A stretch of 64,000 bases of DNA from Gymnogyps californianus (Eukaryota; Chordata; Aves; Accipitriformes; Cathartidae), in assembly GCF_018139145.2 (NCBI RefSeq), contig NC_059472.1:102002877-102066876 (forward strand), given 5' to 3'. The notes below the pieces were generated by a model, which ran no database searches, was not told where the DNA came from, and was given only the letters and a program-made list of their open reading frames with translations. Shown piece by piece: positions 60,712 through 64,000 of this stretch (position 1 is its first letter; each line of letters begins with the position of its first letter). The position numbers were made by a program, and so were the translations under genes.

Positions 60712-62493
60712 ACCTCACAAATAGCTTGTGTTTTGGATGACAATTTCATGGCTAAGCAAGCCTGTGCAGGAGCTGTCCTCTCATTTTGGCTGAATGGAGA
60801 ACAGCCGTCATGCCCGTTTGTGTCAATGAGCTTCTTCAACAAACAGCAGATGAGCTTGACCCACTATTTTTTGGATGAAATACAGCAAACTGCTCCCAAA
60901 GACTGGCACTGCAGGACAGACAGGATACCTGACACATGTGTACAGCAGAAGCAACAAGCAGCTCGTCGGTATTTAGAGCTGCAATAAATAGAAGGCAGTT
61001 CTAGATCCTGTTCTCTTTTGTCAGCAGCAGTATAAAATTAGCCATTCTGTCTGTGCTTCATAACTTATCCCTGGCTGCCAGTTCACACCAATGTGCTGCC
61101 TTCACCTCTAAAGACAGAGGGATATTTGGTTAATGTCTGCCCTTCCAGACAATTACAACAATGACTGATAATGCAGCTATAATGAGATACAATACCGGCA
61201 CTTACTGGTATACTGGCCTATTATATCGTACATAACAAAGTTCGTATCAATATATATTCGGTGTGAAGTTATGTCATATTTCCAACACTTCTGTTGTGTA
61301 AGCAGCCAGAATAACAGATGGACAAAGGAAAACAAATAGATCAACCCAGTATCTTTTCCCTTTTTTATTGAAGAGTGTGAAATGTCAGCTGTGTGAGACT
61401 TACTGCAAATTCATTAAATGTAAATTTCTGGCAGATATTCTTCAGATGCTTCCCAAGCTTTTGCATTCCAAGCATGCAGAGTCAACATAAGCTGCCATTA
61501 GTTGCCAGCAACCGTGCGTGTTTGTTTCCTGCTCTCCTGTGGTATTTTCTGTGCTGTCTGGTATTTCCAAATTTTAAGTATCTCTGACATCGAAGAGTAT
61601 TAAATTAGTCTTGTACATACTGCCACCTGCTGTGATTAACCAAAACTAGAGCTAAAATACTCCATGCAAGTAGATTTCAGCTTTTTATCAAGTATAAAGG
61701 GGGCCAACATTTGCATTCAGGCATGCTTACCCTGAAACTGAAAACCTCTGATGGCTTCAGTCTACACATACATGCTGTAGGTAATTACTAAGGAACTTTT
61801 TTATTTAATTACTTTCTTGTGAAGTCATTTATCTTATGCGCAAAGTGTACGTAAACCGTCCTTCTGATTCTGAACGTGTCGATCCACTTAGAACAAACAC
61901 TCCTCTGTGCGTGTTAATGTATGTACATACAAACACACACACAAATGCACAGGTGATGTGGTGTAGGAAAGGAGGGGACAGTGTCTGTCCTCAGGTGACT
62001 TGCCTTTAACTTACAGCACAGCCGAGAGCCGAATTTGGCCCTGACCCCCTTGTCTTCAAAACTCAGATCCACGTTCAGGACAGTGTTTAGATTTGTGCAC
62101 TCCTGTTGGGGCAGCCACACTGTACCAATCATTTCATTAGCAGCATAATCACTTCCTTTTTTATTTCCCCACTAAGTAGTCATGAGTGCTGTAAGTACAT
62201 TTTGATAATACGTCCTGCTGCAGGGCTTTGAACACAGGCTTTGCCTTCATGCCGATGTACATGCTTCAGCAGAACCAACCAAAGGAAGGATACTCCTGCT
62301 ATCGTGCATTATCCTTTTGCGGATGAAAGCTGCCGTTTAAAAATAATATACAATAGTGGAAGCTGGTATGTTACTAATTAAACTTTTAAATCTCAACCAA
62401 CCAGCTTGTCTCTCTATTTTAGATAGACAAATAGGGCAAGGAAATTAAATCGCAAGGCCTTTACTGGGGGCAGAATTGTTCTACACTTGGACT

Positions 62494-62506
62494 CCCCCCC
62501 CCCCCA
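62494..62506. repeat. Poly(C) run
   Basis: An uninterrupted run of about 13 C just upstream of the MRS2 CpG island. Its length is uncertain because such runs are error-prone in sequencing. Confidence 0.8.
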
Positions 62507-62549
62507 TTTTAAAAGTAAGTTCTTCATCAAGTGGCCGAACGTGGTAGGG

Positions 62550-63450
62550 CAAACGCCAGCCACCACGAGGTTTACGTGCGTTACGGAACACTTCTGCAGG
62601 TCAGGGCCCGGGGCTGCCCGCGCCTCGCGGGGACACCTCCGCGGCTCCACACCCGCACACGCCGCGGTGACGGCGGCTGGCGGGGACACGTTGGGTGCTG
62701 CAGGCTGCGGCCGCCGCTCCGTTACCGGCTCCGCCGGCACCCAGCGCCCGCCAGGGGCGAGCTCCAGCCCGGCGGGCAGCTGCGGCCCTAAACCGCGCCG
62801 GCTGGCTAGCCCGGCCCGGCCCCCACCGCGGAGCCGCCGTCGGCCGCGCTCCTCCCAGGCTGCGCAGCGGTAACTCCTCAGCCGCCCGGGCTCCTCCTTC
62901 GCCGCGGCTGCGCGCTGGGAGCCGGGCCGGGCCGGGGCGGGCTGCGCGGGGCGTGCGCGCCTATGCTGCGCGCCGGGCTGCTCCCCCGGGCCCTGGGCCG
63001 CCCCCGCGGGGCCGTGCGGGGCTGCTGCTGCGCGCCCCGCGGCTGGGCGGGCGCGGCGGCCGGCGCCTCCCGTCAGCGGGCCGCCCTGGGGCTGCCGCCG
63101 GGCCAGGGCCGGCCCGCGGGGTGCCGGTGCCGCCCTGCGCCCAAGGGCTGCGCTGGGCCGGTAAGCGGCGGGGCTGAGGCAGGGCTGGGCTGGGGCGGGT
63201 CGGGCCGGGCCGAGCTTGCCGCCGGCCGGCCCCTGCGGCCAGGCCTCGCTGGGCCCTGGTCCCGCGCGGCGACGGTGGTCCCCTGGTGCGCCTCGGCAGG
63301 CCTCGCTGTGCGGGCCCGCGGGCGGGGAGAGAGGGAGGGAAGGAGGGTGACACGCCGGCCCGGGACTGGGAAAGCAAACCGGCAGTAGCTGCGCTCGGTG
63401 CGGTGTTGGCCTCCTGCCCGGGCTCTGCTGGGCGGGTGTCAAGTTCGTAG
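62550..63450. promoter_or_regulatory. MRS2 CpG-island promoter
   Basis: Very GC-rich, CpG-dense sequence surrounds MRS2 exon 1. A GC box (GGGGCGGGC, 62934-62942) lies about 20 bases before the ATG. There is no TATA box, as usual for a housekeeping mitochondrial protein gene. Long antisense open frames here are compositional. Confidence 0.85.
62963..63160 (+). CDS. MRS2: MRS2 exon 1 (mitochondrial magnesium channel, N-terminus), with frame conflict
   Basis: The ATG at 62963 opens MLRAGLLPRALGRPRGAV, Arg-rich and free of acidic residues like a mitochondrial presequence. It resembles the human start (LLPRAMRLPRR as I recall it). A strong GTAAGC donor follows 63160. The 198 bases end in phase 0, yet exon 2 needs one base carried over. 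The last part read one frame back (codon starts at 63121) gives CAQGLRWAG, which joins exon 2 as LRWAGKFYQHATTEASQATL. Human reads LRVAGEVHRFRTSDVSQATL, the same spacing. So one base seems to be missing within the exon, or the start lies elsewhere. The length of 66 codons fits the human 64. MRS2 forms the inner-membrane Mg2+ channel; its GMN pore motif is outside the window. Confidence 0.82.
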
Positions 63451-63580
63451 GGGCCTTCTCATGACCGATGCTGCTTAGTTTCTCTGCCAGTGCATTATGC
63501 AGATGGCTTATAGCGGGGCACCGCATAATTAAAGGCAAAGTGCAGTGTGCTGGAAGTAGAAATGTCTTGTCTTTCTTCAG
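63161..63580 (+). other. MRS2: MRS2 intron 1
   Basis: Intron of 420 bases with GTAAGC donor and CTTTCTTCAG acceptor. Its first half is still CpG island and the second half is AT-richer. Nothing else is evident. Confidence 0.85.
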
Positions 63581-63654
63581 GTAAATTTTATCAACATGCC
63601 ACAACAGAGGCCTCCCAAGCCACCTTAGCTAGCGTGTCTCCTGTTTTTGCAGTG
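63581..63654 (+). CDS. MRS2: MRS2 exon 2
   Basis: 74 bases: two bases completing a Gly codon, then 24 codons KFYQHATTEASQATLASVSP and VFAV, then a GTAAGT donor in phase 0. The block SQATLASVSPVFAV matches human SQATLASVAPVFTV, placing it at the start of the mature matrix domain. An alternative acceptor AG at 63608-63609 would allow a phase-0 join to exon 1 but has a poor pyrimidine tract. Confidence 0.93.
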
Positions 63655-64000
63655 GTAAGTACATGCAGGCGTTTCCACCAACAAGGGCAGCTTGTGCAAG
63701 ATGATGGTGCTCTTCCTTTTTTTTTTTTCTTAAAGCATCATAAAAGCAGATGGATTAATTTCTCAGAGAACATCCCTGGTTCTAAGTTGTTGGTTTAAGA
63801 TATTCTGGCTTGAGGACCAGTTATGGTATACAGCGTTCATCAAGATGTTTTTCCAAGATCCTGCATCTGCTGGAAGTTCTCTTGCCTCTCTCTGCTTGTG
63901 AAGGCAGGCCAGCTCTTAGAAGTGCTGCAGTCAGGTGGTTTCTTGTTAAGCTTGTCAAGGCTTGCTAATGCCTTTAGAAATATTATTGCTGTGTTTTGGT
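63655..64000 (+). other. MRS2: MRS2 intron 2 (partial)
   Basis: Sequence after the exon 2 donor, with a run of T at about 63718-63729. No exon 3 (expected to start around TKFDKQGN in human) is visible, so the rest of MRS2 lies to the right of the window. Confidence 0.8.

Larger units (their letters stand above)
54709..62962. other. Intergenic region between DCDC2 and MRS2 start codons
   Basis: It begins with the DCDC2 CpG island and ends with the MRS2 CpG island. Between about 55950 and 62550 it is AT-rich with no convincing coding frame. It holds a CA run (59648-59663), a 14-base tandem duplication (60684-60711), a CA-rich stretch (61928-61945), a cluster of AGGTCA half sites (59154-59378) and a C run (about 62494-62506). 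No retrocopy or RNA gene was recognised. Confidence 0.75.

Noticed and set aside
62414..63604. 396-codon open frame on the minus strand across the MRS2 promoter
   Set aside because: It is Ala/Pro/Gly/Arg-rich and lies opposite MRS2 exon 1 in a CpG island, where stops are rare. No domain is recognisable.

Overview
The window is vertebrate nuclear DNA, almost certainly from a bird. It is AT-rich, has long introns and carries one truncated CR1 LINE tail. It also holds two near-identical solo LTRs of a family I recognise as widespread in birds (TGTGCTGG... to ...CCACGACA ends). Two genes are identifiable: DCDC2 on the minus strand (7 of its coding exons) and the 5' end of MRS2 on the plus strand. 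This head-to-head order, with MRS2 beyond the DCDC2 promoter, matches human 6p22.3.

Layout. Positions 1-21393 are the 3' part of DCDC2 as far as visible: intron 7, with one weak candidate for exon 8 at 12406-12551. DCDC2 exons 7, 6, 5, 4, 3, 2 and 1 lie at 21394-21595, 24113-24167, 25253-25399, 30610-30741, 30863-30939, 49582-49633 and 54416-54708. All junctions are in phase, giving about 319 residues with two doublecortin domains. A GC-rich CpG-island promoter lies at about 54650-55950, followed by an AT-rich intergenic stretch of about 6.5 kb. A second CpG island at about 62550-63450 carries MRS2 exon 1, and exon 2 is at 63581-63654. The rest of both genes lies outside the window.

Function. 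DCDC2 is a microtubule-binding ciliary protein. MRS2 is the mitochondrial inner-membrane magnesium channel. The two are neighbours, but nothing here suggests a shared pathway.

Most notable observations: (i) MRS2 exon 1 starts in one reading frame but must end in another to join exon 2, which implies a missing base in GC-rich sequence or a different start; (ii) the strand opposite DCDC2 exon 1 keeps an open frame resembling human KAAG1; (iii) the two direct solo LTRs bracket DCDC2 exons 5-7; (iv) two perfect hairpins sit back to back at 16031-16080; (v) the DCDC2 promoter has an X-box-like site that fits ciliary control. I found no evidence of a new multi-gene system; the window is ordinary two-gene bird DNA with some local oddities. 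Protein comparisons rest on my memory of the human proteins, not on a search.
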